Assembly (NCBI GenBank): GCA_902702965.1
Contig: CACRXP010000017.1
Span: 2,036,969 to 2,100,968, forward strand
DNA length: 64,000 bases
From: Spirometra erinaceieuropaei
Taxonomy: Eukaryota; Platyhelminthes; Cestoda; Diphyllobothriidea; Diphyllobothriidae
Reading direction: 5' to 3'
The translations under genes and the position numbers were made by a program. This document shows, in pieces, positions 23,310-32,506 of the stretch (position 1 is the stretch's first letter; the number at the start of each line of letters is the position of its first letter). The notes under the pieces were generated by a model, which made no database searches, had not been told where the DNA came from, and saw only the letters and a program-made list of their open reading frames with translations.

Positions 23310-24481
23310 TTACACTAAAAAGTCTTTGAGTTTGGCTGGAAACTGGATATGTCTACCAGAACTAGATGAGGTGCGTGATGGAGTAGAATGAGAATCCGGA
23401 TGGGTGGGTGGGGTGTTCGAGTTTGGTGGTTGAGTCGAGGTGACCGAAACGGGTGGATCGAGTGAGGACGGTGCAGAGGAAGTCGATGGCACGACGGACG
23501 GCGGGATGCACTCAACATAGGCTGGCTTAAGTCTTTCGATGGAGACTGTGTCAGTTTTGTCAGCCTTCTGAATGACGTAATACTTGTCCATCCGCTGAAG
23601 AACCTTATACGGGCCATCGTATGGGGAACAAAGAGACTTGCGAACCGCGTTATGCCGGACGAAAACGAATGGAGCAGATTTAATGTCCTTATGCACAAAC
23701 ACACGTTTCCATGTCAGAGGAGTGGGGGTTGGACGCAGTTGAGCCATGCGTTGTTTCAACTGCTATACGAAGGTGCTCGGGATGTTGGTGTTCGTCGTGG
23801 AAGACTGCACAAATTCGCTGGGAAGACGGAGGGGTGTACCGTACACAAGTTCAGCGGCAGTGCATTGGATGTCCTCCCTGACAGAAGATCGGATGCCCAA
23901 AAGCGCAAGAGGGAGATTGTCATTCCAAGAAGCTGATTCTGTTTGGGACATCAGTGCGGACTTCAGTTGACGGTGTAGACGCTGCACGAGGCCGTTGGAG
24001 GCAGGGTGATATGCCGTGGTTGTGACGTGCGCACACCTGAGCAGTTTAGTGAACTGACGGAAGAGGCTAGATTGGATTTTACTCCCGAGGTCAGTAGTAA
24101 GGGTGGCTGGAACATCAAAAGTTGAAATCCAGTGCGTCAGAAAAACCATGGCGATATTTTCTGCCGAGGTATCCGAGATGGGAACGGCAATAGGCCATCG
24201 TGTGAAACGGTCAACCGCTGTCAGAATATGCGTGTACCCGCGTGAAGGGGGTAGAGGACCAACTAAATCCAAGTGACGTGGTGGAAACGAACATCTGGAA
24301 CGGCAAATGTACTTGGTGGAGAAAATGTGTGACGATGTACTTTATTCTTCTGGCAGGCTAAACACTGCTTATTCCAAAGAGCTATGTCAGAGTTCATCTT
24401 CAGCCAGATAAAACGAGCAGCGATTAGCTTGCGAGAAGCGTGGATACCAGGATGTGACAGGGAATGGAAATGGTCAAACAC
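23310..24481 (-). pseudogene. pol: pol: integrase of the LTR element, active site altered
   Basis: An N-terminal zinc-binding part (FHSLSHPGIHASRKLI, then CLACQKNK) is followed by a one-base shift near 24270. The catalytic core has AVDRFTRWPIAV (first Asp), LTTDLGSKIQSS (second Asp) and NGLVQRLHRQLK, where the third acidic residue, normally Glu, is Gln. An in-frame TAG at 23765-23763 interrupts the chain before the C-terminal domain (SPYDGPYKVLQRMDKYYVI). After it comes a Pro/Ser/Thr-rich tail. The core motifs make the assignment firm. Confidence 0.9.
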
Positions 24482-24943
24482 TGTATCGCGGTAGGATAGT
24501 GGAACAACAGGTCGAGGAGTGCCTGTTGACCAGTCGCATGAAATCGTGCCTGGTGATGCAGGAAGTGATGCATCTCGAAGTTGCAGAGTAGTAGTAGAAC
24601 GCAGGTCGTCAATGGAGTTGTCGCCTGATTGAAGGTCTGCAAGCTTCGCCAGGTCGAAATCGGATGTGAGTGTGTTGATGTCCGGACGGGATAATGCATC
24701 AGCAACGACATTGTCGCTGCCTCAGACGTAACGGATATCTGCAGTAAACTGCGATATATAGTCCAGATGACGAACTTCCCTGGGCGAGTACCTATCTGGC
24801 TTGGCTTTGAGGGCGTAAGTGAGAGGTTTGTGGTCGGTGTGAACCGAAAAATCTCTGCCCTCTAAGAGGTGTCGAAAATGACGAATAGCCAAGTAGATGG
24901 CGAGGAGTTCGCGAGAGAAAGTACTGTAGGGAGTCTGCGCCGG
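24482..24943 (-). pseudogene. pol: pol: RNase H and linker of the LTR element
   Basis: The frame continues past the TAA with TFSRELLAIYLAIRHFRHLL (second RNase H acidic residue), HTDHKPLTYAL (third) and an in-frame TGA near 24721, before NVVADALSRPD (fourth). The motif order is that of gypsy-type RNase H. The two stops show that RNase H and integrase cannot be read through from the RT without suppression. Confidence 0.8.
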
Positions 24944-26440
24944 TTATAGCTTCTGTGAAAAGAAAGCCAATGGCTGCAACTGGTTATTCACCAGTTGATG
25001 TAGGACTGTGCCGACAGCACTATTGGAAGCGTCAATGGTCAAGATCAGCTGTGCGTGGGGATTGGAGCTGAGATGGTGAAGCAAAGTGGCATCAGCAAGA
25101 GCTTTCCTATTTGCCTCAAAGGCTGAGTGAGCTGCTGGAGGAAGTTCGATGGGCTTTGCTTTAGACTTTAGAAGGTCAGTTAAGGGATCTAGGGTCGCCG
25201 CACAGTGAGGGATAAAACGTCTGTAATAGTCGAGAAGACCTATAAAACGCCGCAGCTGAGTTAGGGTCTTGGGGACAGGGAATGACAGGATGCTCTGCAC
25301 CTTCTCTAGCAGCGGTGTGATTCCATGCTGGTCGACGTGGTGATAAAGGAAATCTAGAGAAGAGACGCTAAAAATACATTTGTTGACGTTTAATTGCAGA
25401 CCATGTTGTTGGAAACGGTCTAATATCTGGCGCAAATGCGAGGCATGTTCCTCTGCCGAAGAACTTGCGACGAGTATGTCGTCAATGTAGACACAAGTGA
25501 ATGAGAGACCCCGCAAGATGTCATCGACAAAGCGTTGGAAGGATTGGGCCGCGTTGCGCAAACCAAACGGCACGCGAAGGAATTCGAACAAACCGAAAGG
25601 CGTTGTGACGGCGGTCTTGGGGATGTCTTCTTCCTCGACCGGAATGTGGTGGTATGCTCTCACGAGGTCTATTTTGGAAAAAATGGTTTTTTCAGCCAGC
25701 ATGTGAGAAAAATCATGCATATGGGGAATAGGGTATCGGTCAGAAACAGTGGCTCTGTTGAGAGCGCGATAGTCGCCGCATGGTCTCCAATCATCAGTCG
25801 ATTTCTTGGGTAACATGTGGAGTGGAGAAGCCCATGGGCTGGAGGAAGGACGAATAATTCCTAGATTCATCATATGCTCAAATTCGTTTCTTGCTATCCG
25901 AAGTTTTTTGGGATGAAGACGGCGAGGATGAACGTGAACAGGTTGGCCCGTGGTGATGATGTGATGTTTAACCGTATGTTGAACTTTCGCAGTGAACTGC
26001 CAGGGCTTAATGAGGGACGGGTAGTCCTTCAAAATGCCAGCGAAGGATGAGCTGGGTCCGGTCGATTGGATGCTAACCGAAAGTTCAGAAGCAGCAATTC
26101 CTATGGTAAAGAGTCTAGTTGTGGTATCGATAAGTTTGCGATGCTTGAGGTCGACTGCAAGGCCAAAGTGTGTCAAGAAATCTGCTCCAATGATGAGGGA
26201 TTTGACGTCGGCCTGCACAAAGACCCACTGGAAACATCGCCGAAGACCGATGTCAAGTGTGAGCGCCCGTTGACCATAAGTGTTGATGGTGGTGCTATTG
26301 GCAGCCTGCAATGAAATCTGCGAAGGCTTGAGATGGTAGCGCCTTGTAGGCGGGATCACACAAATTTCGGCACCAGTATCGACAAGAAAACGGAGGCCGC
26401 TCGTCTTGTCACTGATATAGAAGAGGCGACTGGGTCGTTA
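24944..26440 (-). pseudogene. pol: pol: protease and reverse transcriptase of the LTR element
   Basis: The frame opens with the protease active site FLVDTGAE near 26380 and continues with [12 protein letters not shown] (second protease motif). The reverse transcriptase follows: [39 protein letters not shown], and the active site VYIDDILVA. The connection ends with [13 protein letters not shown] and the first RNase H residue block [11 protein letters not shown]. This 1.4-kb stretch is the only long intact frame of the element. It ends at an in-frame TAA at the point where RNase H should continue, and an upstream TAA lies before the protease. Confidence 0.93.
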
Positions 26441-26459
26441 CTGGCCAGCGGCAGCTGTC

Positions 26460-27424
26460 GCCGTAACTGGCTGGCGCGGTCGGTTCCCTGTGGTGAGGCC
26501 TGCAGGTATGTGCAGGGAGGAATGCACTTGCGTGCTTTAGAAACGTAAACCCGGTGATACCAGCACAGAGTTGTAGAGGGGCCTCCCGAGATTTAGAACG
26601 ACGGCGCGAGGGTGACCGGTTTCTGGTCGACTGTACGCTATTTATAGCAGTGCACATGGTGCTCACTTGTGTGCACAAAAGACGTACAGTTTCTTTGAGG
26701 TCGTCATAATCGCCGCGGTAAGGACTGTTAGATGGTCTTGATTGACCTGATGGCATGGTGGCTCTGCGTGATGAGCAACGACAGGCCGACCGGTTCACAC
26801 AAGTGTCACGTTCCAGTGAAGGAGTGCCTTCTGGACAAGAGATGGCTACTCTATCCGATCTGTCGGGCACCGAGGTCGGTAGAATATTGGTGCATGTCGC
26901 ACCGACCGGGTAACATTCGCTGATCCTGTCGGCATGATTGGCCAATTTGTCTAGAGAGACGCTAGTGTCCAGCATAGACAAAACTTGTTGCATGGGAACC
27001 GGCAACTTGTCCAACCAGTTTTGTCGAAAGATATCGTCGTCCATATGACGACCAGCTAGCAATGAGCGCATGTGACTCATAAGCTGTGAAGGAGTTTGAT
27101 CTCCCAGTTCTACCTGTGTGAACAACTCCCGTAGCATCCGATTGGCCCACTTGGCCATTCCCTGGATGACAGCATTTTTTAACTGGGTGTACGGGTAGTT
27201 TGCAGGAATATGGTCGAGGAGGTCGCTAACATCGACCGAAACGTCGAAGGGAGACTTTGCACCACATAGGAGTGGCGGGTGCGTTCGCTAGTAATGCGGC
27301 TCGTTGAGAAAACCGCTTCAATTTGACGAAACCAAACCCGGGGGTTGCTCGGAGTAAAAGCGTGTAGTTTGAAGGAGAGGGTATTGACGTCGAGAGAGTC
27401 TGTTTGAGGTTTGTTATCGGTCAT
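26460..27424 (-). pseudogene. gag: gag of the LTR element
   Basis: Encodes the structural Gag protein. The natural start is probably the ATG at 27424 (MTDNKPQTDSLDVNTLSFKL), not the longer upstream frame, which begins in the LTR. Capsid-like blocks are NPRVWFRQIEAVF and, in a shifted frame, MAKWANRMLRELF and LPVPMQQVLSMLD. The nucleic-acid-binding motif is C-x2-H-x9-C-x3-C at 26565-26512, the CHCC type and not the usual CCHC. Frameshifts lie near 27250 and near 26575, and another near 26510 precedes the pol frame. The product cannot be made as one chain. Confidence 0.85.
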
Positions 27425-27458
27425 AGTAAAAAATAGGTTGCGTAGATATATAAAAACA

Positions 27459-27466
27459 GGGTCACC
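27459..27466 (-). other. Primer-binding site, tRNA-Trp type
   Basis: On the minus strand GGTGACCC follows the 5' LTR after a short A-rich spacer. The 3' end of eukaryotic tRNA-Trp (ending GGGTCACCA) would pair with it. The CsRn1 group is known to use this primer. Confidence 0.65.
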
Positions 27467-27473
27467 GCTTTTT

Positions 27474-27952
27474 GTGTAAACGGCAATTAAACTACAAACA
27501 GTAATAAACATCTAACTCTAAGTGGGGGGTGCTGCGTTTCTTATAAGAAAATTAACGATAGCAAAATGAGTAGAAGAAAAACGACAAAAGGTAAATAAGT
27601 GTACAGACTCACGATAAATAAAGCCTTCTCCACAAGCGTTGGCCGTAGAGAGAATGTGCTGGGTAAAATCCGAGACGAAGTCAGTGAATGAGGCTTGTCG
27701 CTCAGATGAAATTACGTCCAGTTAAATATGGCCAAAAGATATAAGAGTTTCCTGTCAATTGACTAAAAACGATTGACGCTAGTGAGTGCAATCGACGAAA
27801 CAATGACACCAAGCAGCAGACGGACACAAAAGTCACGCTTTTTCACAAGTCGAAACCAAGTGTGTGTATTTTAGTTAATTTAAACAAAAGTACAGAAATG
27901 TTGAGGTGTACAAGAAAGTTTAGAGTGAAAAATCAAAAATGTGAATAAACCT
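27474..27952 (-). repeat. 5' LTR of the gypsy-type element
   Basis: Matches the other LTR over about 479 bp with two substitutions (ttataag and gtgaata). Its terminal bases are damaged on both sides: the inner edge reads tttttgtgtaaac where tgtagtgtaaac is expected, and the outer edge reads cctt where cctaca is expected. Confidence 0.93.
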
Positions 27953-28330
27953 TCATATGAATCCAAATATTCGAGTGGCTTTCGGTGATATTTGTCGGAC
28001 GTGGGGAGATAAATCACGGGTAAGTGTATAGCTGAGACATAAATCATTTACCGATAGGGCATCCGTTATTTCATTATCCTCGAAAATTATATGGGGAATT
28101 ATTTGAGGGCCAAAGATCAGGATATGACATTTTTCCGGGGAAAAAGGCATCTGCCATTGACTATTTGATGCATTTGCCTGCCCCTAAACTAGCTGCAGCA
28201 GTAGTAGCCCCATTTGTCGTTTCGTATCCTCCGGATAGTCCCGCTGAGACACATGAAAATCCGTCTACGTCAGCTAGACCGATAACTTCTCTTGTCCAAC
28301 TACATAGGTGCTATAAGGTATACAGTTAAT

Positions 28331-28971
28331 TCAACCGTGGCTTTGCGTCAGAACGTGAGAATCCAAAACTGAATCAGACTCCGACCCAAAAGAAAGGTAG
28401 TACAGTTCCATTTAGGGGTACGACGCCTTCTCTTAGATCTAACAAGTCTGTTCAGCCCAGCACGTCTACAAAACCCGCAGCTCCAATTATATCCCCGAAT
28501 AATTCTCTGTCCTGCGTACCAGTTACTTATCAAAGTCCTACTATATATCCAGCAAATAATTCATACATGAATTGCCCTAAGTCATTTATGCCGCGACCTA
28601 GTTCAGGCTTCCCACCACTTAAGGCCAATTGCTCTCAGGTACGTCAACCTACCTCCTCTGACATCCAACCTAGACCTGGTTTCCCACCCTTTTACTCTTA
28701 TAGCGGCCTGCTACCCTCACCCACTAGCCCCTACTTTCCTTCTAAGCTCCCTCCTCCTCCCCTTCCTCCACTATTTAACTACCAACAAGTCTATCCATGT
28801 TCTAACTCCCCTAGCATTCCAATGCTTGAAAACTATATTCCCACATCCTTTTGGTCTCATACTCAGCCTTCTCTTGTTGACTCCCAGTACGTCAATAACT
28901 CTAGACTAACTGGCACTTATTCTCCAAGTGTCATTAATTCGCAGCTTACATATTCACCTCCAAATCTTATT
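28331..28971 (+). pseudogene. Pro/Ser-rich ORF1-like frame of LINE D
   Basis: The frame is open for more than 210 codons before a TGA at 28972-28974. It has a Gln/Lys/Ser-rich start (SENPKLNQTPTQKK-like) and then a strongly Pro-, Ser- and Tyr-rich part (PPPPLPPLFNYQQVYPC). No Cys-knuckle or RNA-recognition motif is visible. Its place before the endonuclease and on the same strand argues for an ORF1 or an ORF2 N-terminal extension. A frame break lies near 28329, so the true start is unknown. Confidence 0.55.
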
Positions 28972-28974
28972 TGA

Positions 28975-29637
28975 AATACCGTCGAAAATAGCATTGCCGT
29001 TCGAAACACATTAGATATTATATTATTGAATGCGAGGTCAGTTATAAACAAGATGGCCCAAATCAGAGCCATTGCTCTGGAAATGACGCCTGATATTATA
29101 TGTGTAACAGAATCTTGGACACATTCTCTAATTCCTGACTCTGCCCTTCTCATAGATGAATTCGATTTTTTCCGTCAAGACCGCACGACTAGGCGTGGGA
29201 ATGGTTGTGTTCTTTATCATAAATCCTACCTAAAGCACTCTCCTTATTACTTGGATGTTTCCTCCTTCACGGGAAACTTCTGCCTCGCATCCGTTATTCT
29301 CTCGCCGCAAAGAAAGGCAATTATTGACTTTATCTACAATCTCCCAAATTCTTTAGCCAGTGATAACTCACAACTCTGTCAAATCTTTAAACTTGGCTAA
29401 ATAGACTGGGTTTCCAATAGCTGTCCACCTGGATTCCAGTCCTTTCAAGTTATTGTCAATTTTTCTAACTGTTCCCAATTTGTGCGCTCCACAACAAGAG
29501 AAAATCACATTTCAGATGAAATCTTTACATATGACATTGCTCCTCACTTTTTGCTCTTTGAAAATGACCATGTGTTAACTCATTGTTACTTACCGCTTGC
29601 CTTTTCAAAAAGACCAACGTCCTTCGGACTTATTTAA
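28975..29637 (+). pseudogene. LINE endonuclease remnant (element D)
   Basis: LLNARSVINKMAQIRAIALE (first catalytic Asn region) and DIICVTESWTHSLI (catalytic Glu) begin the domain, followed by FFRQDRTTRRGNGCVLYHKS. The GDFN block is missing: the frame goes from the NLPNSLASDN block to CQIFKLG, then a TAG, then IDWVSNSCPPGFQSFQVIV. A short internal loss near 29380 explains this. The later part (TTRENHISDEIFTYD, FENDHVLTH) is the normal C-terminal end of the domain. Confidence 0.8.
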
Positions 29638-30059
29638 ACTACGACTGCGTAGATAACGACTTAATAAATAACTATATGAGATCTTTGGATTGATGTGGCT
29701 TCCTCTCCTGTAGCAATGCTCCCATCCTTCGTGACGTCATGTCAAATGTTTCCAAGGACATTCTAGAGTTAGTGCCGCGTAGATATCTCAAGCCTAATTC
29801 TTCAGATTCCCTTGTTCCTCATTTTATTCACATCAGACTGAAAAGTTGGGACGGCATCTGCGTAACCCATCCACTAGTTCCTTATCAGTTCATCTTAGAA
29901 TCACAGAGATTTTTGAGAGGGCCTCAAGTATGCGCCAAGCTCGAGACAGGCAAAGAGAATCAATTGCTCTCAGTGGTTCGAACCCTGGCATATCCGTCGC
30001 TAACATCTTCCGTCATCGGTCCTCCTCTAAGCGTGGTCACGAACTTCCACCCATGCTAA

Positions 30060-31785
30060 ATGATAACAAAGTCTTCCTCATTGATGACACTGACAAGGCG
30101 CAGTTGTTTAGTGCTTTCTTTGCAAAACAACTTGCTACCGAGTCCGATCCGGTCCGTTTCTTTCAATCCCTTTCAGATAAGACACTTAGTACAATTGATG
30201 TCTCCTCAGATCTCCTTAAGAAACACATAAGCCGTTTGAAATACTCGTACTGCTCAGGAACGGACGGGATTCCGAATTAGATTATTAAAAAAGCGTCGGA
30301 CCTTCCCATATTGCTCAGTCATTTATTCTCGGTTTATATTTCAAAAGGATTCTTTCCTGAAACATGGAAAACGTCAATTATCATTCCCGTTTTCAAGTCA
30401 GGATCTCGGTCCGATGTTAATAACTATCGGGCGTGCACAAAACGCCGTCTCTAGCGAAACTACTTGAAAGGATTATTCTCAATGAAATTCTTGACTTCTG
30501 TCTAGCTAATCGGCTTCTGAGCTCTAGTCACCATGGATTTTTACCTGGACGATCCTGCGAAACACGTCACTTGGCATTTCTTTATTTAATCAATTCTCTT
30601 CGTAATGAGCGGCAGTCTGTGGTAGTTATTTACTTTGATCTTAGCAAAGCCTTTGACAAGTTGCCCCATAGACGTCTTTTAGTAAAATTGGAAGCGTTCG
30701 GCATCCGGCCGCCTCTACTCGACTTCATCAGGTCCTATCTGTCCAACCGATATCAGAAAGTCATGGTCGGTAATAGCTACTCGACACCTCACTCGATCAC
30801 AGGTGGCGTACTTCAAGGTACGGTTCGGGGTCTGCTACCCTTCCTTCTTTACATCAATGATATTTCGACTGAACTCGGAAATTCGCAAACCTTTACTTAT
30901 GCCGATGACCTCAATTGTGTTTACTCATACTCTAAGGACACCGCAAATGTTAGTGTTGAAAAAATGAATGCCAATTTACTACGCTTAAGCAGATGGGGTT
31001 CGACATGGCAGATGGAGTTTTCATCATCCAAGTGTAGTTTCATGTCTTTTGGTCCTACCAAACTTCCTGGTCCAATAATTTTTCAGAATAAACCACTCTC
31101 AGAATGCCTCACCATAAAGGACCTAGGTCTAAGTTATACAAATAAGCTTGCTTTATCAACTCATGCAGATAGAATCTCTGCCAAAGCCGCGCAGATATGT
31201 GGATTCATATCGCATAATTTTTTCCTTCCGGAAATTAAGGTGAGACTTTATTAAATGTTTCTTCCTCCAGTCCTCAAATACTGCTGTCTCCTGTTTGGTT
31301 TACTGAACACCTGTGACCGTAATAAAATCGAAAATGTTCAGGCGGTTTTCACCCCGAAACTGTTCTCTCAAGTCGCACCCGGTACTTCTTATACTCAGAG
31401 ATGTTAGCTGGCGGACACTATGTTTTTACGGATTAGTAAATTCGAAGATGGACTTTGCTTCCTTTTTTGCATCAACTATAGCCCCAATCGTCCGCTCATT
31501 TACGCTCTCACTCCGAGAGATAGGTCTTATGTTACGCGCAACTCCTTCATGGTAATTCCGCCGCCGCCTCTTTGCACTACATCTAAGCGCTCCCTATTCT
31601 TTGCTTGCAAATATGCCTTCCTTTCGAATAATCTTCCGCCTGAAATTAGGTCATGGCCTAAGTTACTGGTATTCAAGTCGAAATTACGCAAACACCTTGC
31701 ACCCGAAAGCATAACGGCACTGTTGACGATGTCAATCTCGAACACTCAGCTTCTTGACTTCGAGAAGGGCCCTCTTGGGATTTAG
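30060..31785 (+). pseudogene. LINE reverse transcriptase (element D)
   Basis: The domain begins with LFSAFFAKQL and CSGTDGIPN (stop TAG at 30278-30280), continues through PETWKTSIIIPVFKSGS and, after a shift near 30430, LLERIILNEILDFCLANRLL, VIYFDLSKAFDKLPHRRLL and TYADDLNCV (active site YADD at 30898-30909, intact). A TAA at 31252-31254 cuts the thumb, and a shift follows near 31340. The C-terminal segment (LNNLPPEIRSW-like, then KLRKHLAPE) ends at a natural-looking TAG after LGI. About 270 codons around the active site are uninterrupted, the best-preserved LINE RT in the window. Confidence 0.9.
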
Positions 31786-32469
31786 TGGTTGATAAAGTGG
31801 AAACCCTCAAGTATATCATAAGAAACCCTGTTTAGAATTGGTTTCTAAATCCACTGCTCTCACTCCTCCCCCATAGCGACTATTTTCGCGGTTCTTGATG
31901 TCATCTCCCGCATTTCGACCTCATGCGGTCTGTCGATGCTCACGGCGGAACCCTCAGTATTCGCCGTCTACTAGTGGTTTGGCCGTACCTCCCTTCCCCA
32001 CTCCTCAGCTGGGCACGAAGCGTACTGTGGCAGATCGCGTCTGGGTTCCTCTCGTCTGGCCTCTTTGACGCGAATAGTCATCCGGCGTATCAATTCTGCC
32101 CTGACGATATCAGTTCTGAATCCCGTAGACAATACCACATGCAGACCAGCCGTGTCCGAACCGCATACCTATCCCTTAAGGCTGACATTTATTTCTGCCC
32201 TGACGATGTCGATTATAATCCGTTATATAGCGCCACATGCAGGCCAGTCCTGCTCGAACTTTTTTGTTATTATTAGCGAGGGTTTTTCCTCCTGTAAAAT
32301 TAATCCGATCCCTATTAAATTTTTGTATGGGTTTTTTTCACAGCTCGCTCAACATTTTCCTTAATGGAGTAAAAAGCAGAAACAATGAATTGCATTTTGT
32401 AAAGATTCTGCCTACCTCGTCTAAAATTCTGATGTAAATTTTTTTTCTTGCTTTGATGGGACCCCGGCG

Positions 32470-32506
32470 GATCTTAAATAAAAGTATTTGATTTATTTAT
32501 TTACGC
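32470..32506 (+). other. 3' end of LINE D: polyadenylation signal and (attt)n tail
   Basis: aataaa at 32477-32482 is followed by tatttgatttatttattt. Simple tails of this kind mark the 3' end of CR1- and RTE-type elements. Unrelated sequence follows. Confidence 0.6.

Larger units (their letters stand above)
22764..27953 (-). mobile_element. Ty3/gypsy-type LTR retrotransposon, CsRn1-like, defective
   Basis: Two direct LTRs flank gag and pol in the minus direction (order protease, RT, RNase H, integrase). A CHCC Gag motif and a GGTGACCC primer site complementary to tRNA-Trp point to the CsRn1 group described from Clonorchis. The target duplication is catatg (22758-22763 and 27954-27959). LTRs differ by two substitutions, indicating a recent insertion. 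Yet gag has at least two frameshifts, pol has in-frame stops near 24944, 24721 and 23763 plus a frameshift near 24270, and the integrase has lost its catalytic Glu. No env-like frame was found. Confidence 0.92.
21318..28190 (-). mobile_element. LINE remnant 'C' split by an LTR retrotransposon
   Basis: The minus-strand element ends at 21318 in a short attct-type tail with aataaa at 21337-21332. It has an 890-bp 3' UTR (21318-22207) and the C-terminal half of a reverse transcriptase (22208-22757, continuing at 27954 to about 28160). The 5.2-kb element at 22764-27953 sits inside the RT frame. C is 5'-truncated near 28190, where D begins in the opposite orientation. A second fragment of the family is inserted in B. 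Confidence 0.85.
22208..28190 (-). pseudogene. LINE reverse transcriptase C-terminal half (element C), split
   Basis: The upstream piece (28160-27954) carries WQMPFSPEKCHILIFGP and the DLCLSYT block after the palm. The downstream piece (22757-22208) carries RIQLFKMYVLPILDYCSIFF, GIQRRFTRYLS, and ATIWNALPSSIRKSRTLIEF. With the LTR element and one copy of the catatg duplication discounted, the two pieces are in the same frame without a stop at the junction. The palm catalytic box is missing because of 5' truncation. RT blocks resemble element D more than A or B, but the 3' UTR differs from D's. Confidence 0.85.
28190..32506 (+). mobile_element. LINE 'D', nearly full length but disabled
   Basis: In order: a Pro/Ser-rich ORF1-like frame (28331-28971), endonuclease (28972-29630), reverse transcriptase (30060-31785), a 3' UTR of about 700 bp, aataaa at 32477-32482 and a short (attt)n tail. 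A stop separates the first frame from the endonuclease, and several lesions break ORF2. The 5' end abuts C near 28190 and could not be placed exactly. Confidence 0.85.

Noticed and set aside
25497..26314. Plus-strand open frames of 69-92 codons
   Set aside because: They are antisense to the intact protease/RT frame of the LTR element.
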